A DNA stretch of 7,291 nucleotides, taken from Caldifarciminota bacterium (GTDB lineage Bacteria > Hydrothermota > Hydrothermia > S141-80). The notes beneath the pieces are model-generated. The model searched no databases and was not told the origin of the DNA. It saw nothing but the letters and a program-made list of their open reading frames with translations. Position numbers and translations under genes: made by a program. The stretch lies in the NCBI GenBank assembly GCA_015490255.1, contig WFYF01000318.1:1-7291 (forward strand), written 5' to 3'. This document shows positions 6,532 through 7,291 of this stretch, in pieces; the first letter of the stretch is position 1, and each line of letters starts with the position of its first letter.

Positions 6532-7291
6532 TCAGGATTCACGGACCATGGGGGACCACATGAGCCCGAAGGAGAGGGTGATGCCCTGGTCCCCCACCGG
6601 GTTGTCCAGATAGGTATAGCGGAGATTCCCCACCACGCTCAGGTCATAGGAGGGGAAGAACACCGCCCCCACCCCCACCAGGAAGCCGAAGCCGTCCCGG
6701 CCGCTCCGCCAGAAATCACCGGGGTATTTCTCCAGGGTGGGGCCGAAGCCGAACAGGGGACCGGCCTGCCCGAAGACCCACATGTCTGGCGACTTGATGC
6801 GGAAGGCATAGTAATTCACGGGCAGCATGAACTGCAGGCCCCGGTAGATGAGCTCAATCCGGAAGTCCATGTCCAGGGCCCACCGCTCCCCCATAAAATA
6901 GGTGAACACCACGTCAAAGTTGAAGGCCCGGCGGGGCTCCGGCTCGGCGAACTGACGGGATTCGTCCGTCCAGCGACGATAGGAGTTGGGACCCACGAAG
7001 TAATTGTAACCTCCCCGGATGCTCAGCCCCATCTTGGGCTTCTTTTTCCACCCCTCGGCCAGAATCTCATCGGCCTGACGCCCTGAAAGGAGGGCCCGGG
7101 CGAGCACCCGCGCGGCCCGCTCCAGGTCGGCGATGTCGGAGAAGGCATACTGGGTCCGATAGACCACCCGCTTCTCCTCCTGATCCCACAGCCGGAGGTC
7201 AAAAAAGTATTTGCGATAGGAAAGCTGCACGAGGTCCACCCCGATCACAAACCGGCCCTGCTCTTTCCGGGCGGTTTCTTCCAGACAGGAC
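6532..7291 (-). CDS. Outer-membrane beta-barrel protein with N-terminal periplasmic alpha/beta domain (N-terminus cut by window edge)
   Basis: The frame is open from the right edge (7290) to TGA at 6532-6534, showing the last 252 residues; the true start lies outside. A GTG at 7246-7248 is in frame but has readable coding sequence before it, so it is probably internal. Visible residues 12-70 alternate beta strands (GRFVIGVDLVQLSY, FFDLRLWDQEEKRVVYR) with a helix (DIADLERAARVLARALL). This pattern resembles CsgG/LpoB/TolB-N-type domains that report a value as a fraction of a metabolic or signal state in the periplasm. After a basic linker (WKKKP), residues 87-247 form aromatic-rich amphipathic strands (GLSIRGGYNYFVG, FNFDVVFTYF, FGFLVGVGAVFF, ITLSFGLMW) typical of an 8-10-strand outer-membrane barrel. 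The C-terminal residue is serine rather than the usual aromatic. The specific family and role are not recognised. Confidence 0.7.
   Translation of the reverse strand, partial: SCLEETARKEQGRFVIGVDLVQLSYRKYFFDLRLWDQEEKRVVYRTQYAFSDIADLERAARVLARALLSGRQADEILAEGWKKKPKMGLSIRGGYNYFVGPNSYRRWTDESRQFAEPEPRRAFNFDVVFTYFMGERWALDMDFRIELIYRGLQFMLPVNYYAFRIKSPDMWVFGQAGPLFGFGPTLEKYPGDFWRSGRDGFGFLVGVGAVFFPSYDLSVVGNLRYTYLDNPVGDQGITLSFGLMWSPMVRES

Overview
This window is GC-rich, densely coding bacterial DNA. It holds six protein genes, two of them cut by the window edges, and one 234-bp divergent intergenic region. No RNA genes, mobile elements or CRISPR arrays were seen. The organism cannot be named from this sequence. 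An RseP-type site-2 protease, an apparently periplasmic octaheme cytochrome and a beta-barrel outer-membrane protein point to a diderm (Gram-negative-type) bacterium with a respiratory chain. The G/C-rich third codon positions and the close match of the antiporter to the Thermus NapA type would suit a thermophile or a poorly cultured lineage, but that is inference.

Left half, minus strand (1-4228): a compact operon transcribed right to left. It runs rseP (intramembrane zinc protease with two PDZ domains), then a NapA-type CPA2 Na+/H+ antiporter, then a GlmL/MutL-family ASKHA ATPase that runs off the left edge. The rseP stop and antiporter start are 4 nt apart, and the antiporter stop overlaps the glmL start as ATGA, so translation of the three is probably coupled. 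RseP and the antiporter act in the inner membrane. GlmL is normally linked to adenosylcobalamin-dependent mutases, none of which is visible here.

Middle (4229-4462): a divergent control region. Each side has a sigma70-like promoter with an exact 17-bp spacer. The -10 boxes lie only 6 nt (rseP) and 10 nt (cytochrome) from the start codons, and neither start has a convincing Shine-Dalgarno, so both messages look leaderless or nearly so. Between the promoters are an inverted repeat and a 10-bp direct repeat that could be operators.

Right half, plus strand (4463-6527): a two-gene unit. The first gene encodes an exported cytochrome c with eight CXXCH haem sites and a HEAT-like C-terminus. The second, starting at TTG inside the end of the first behind a perfect AGGAGG, encodes a 138-residue four-helix membrane protein with conserved-looking membrane histidines. 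They may form a membrane-anchored electron-transfer module, which is the best candidate here for something undescribed.

Right edge, minus strand (6532-7291): the C-terminal part of an outer-membrane beta-barrel protein with an upstream periplasmic-type alpha/beta domain. It converges on the membrane-protein gene with only 4 bp between the stop codons.
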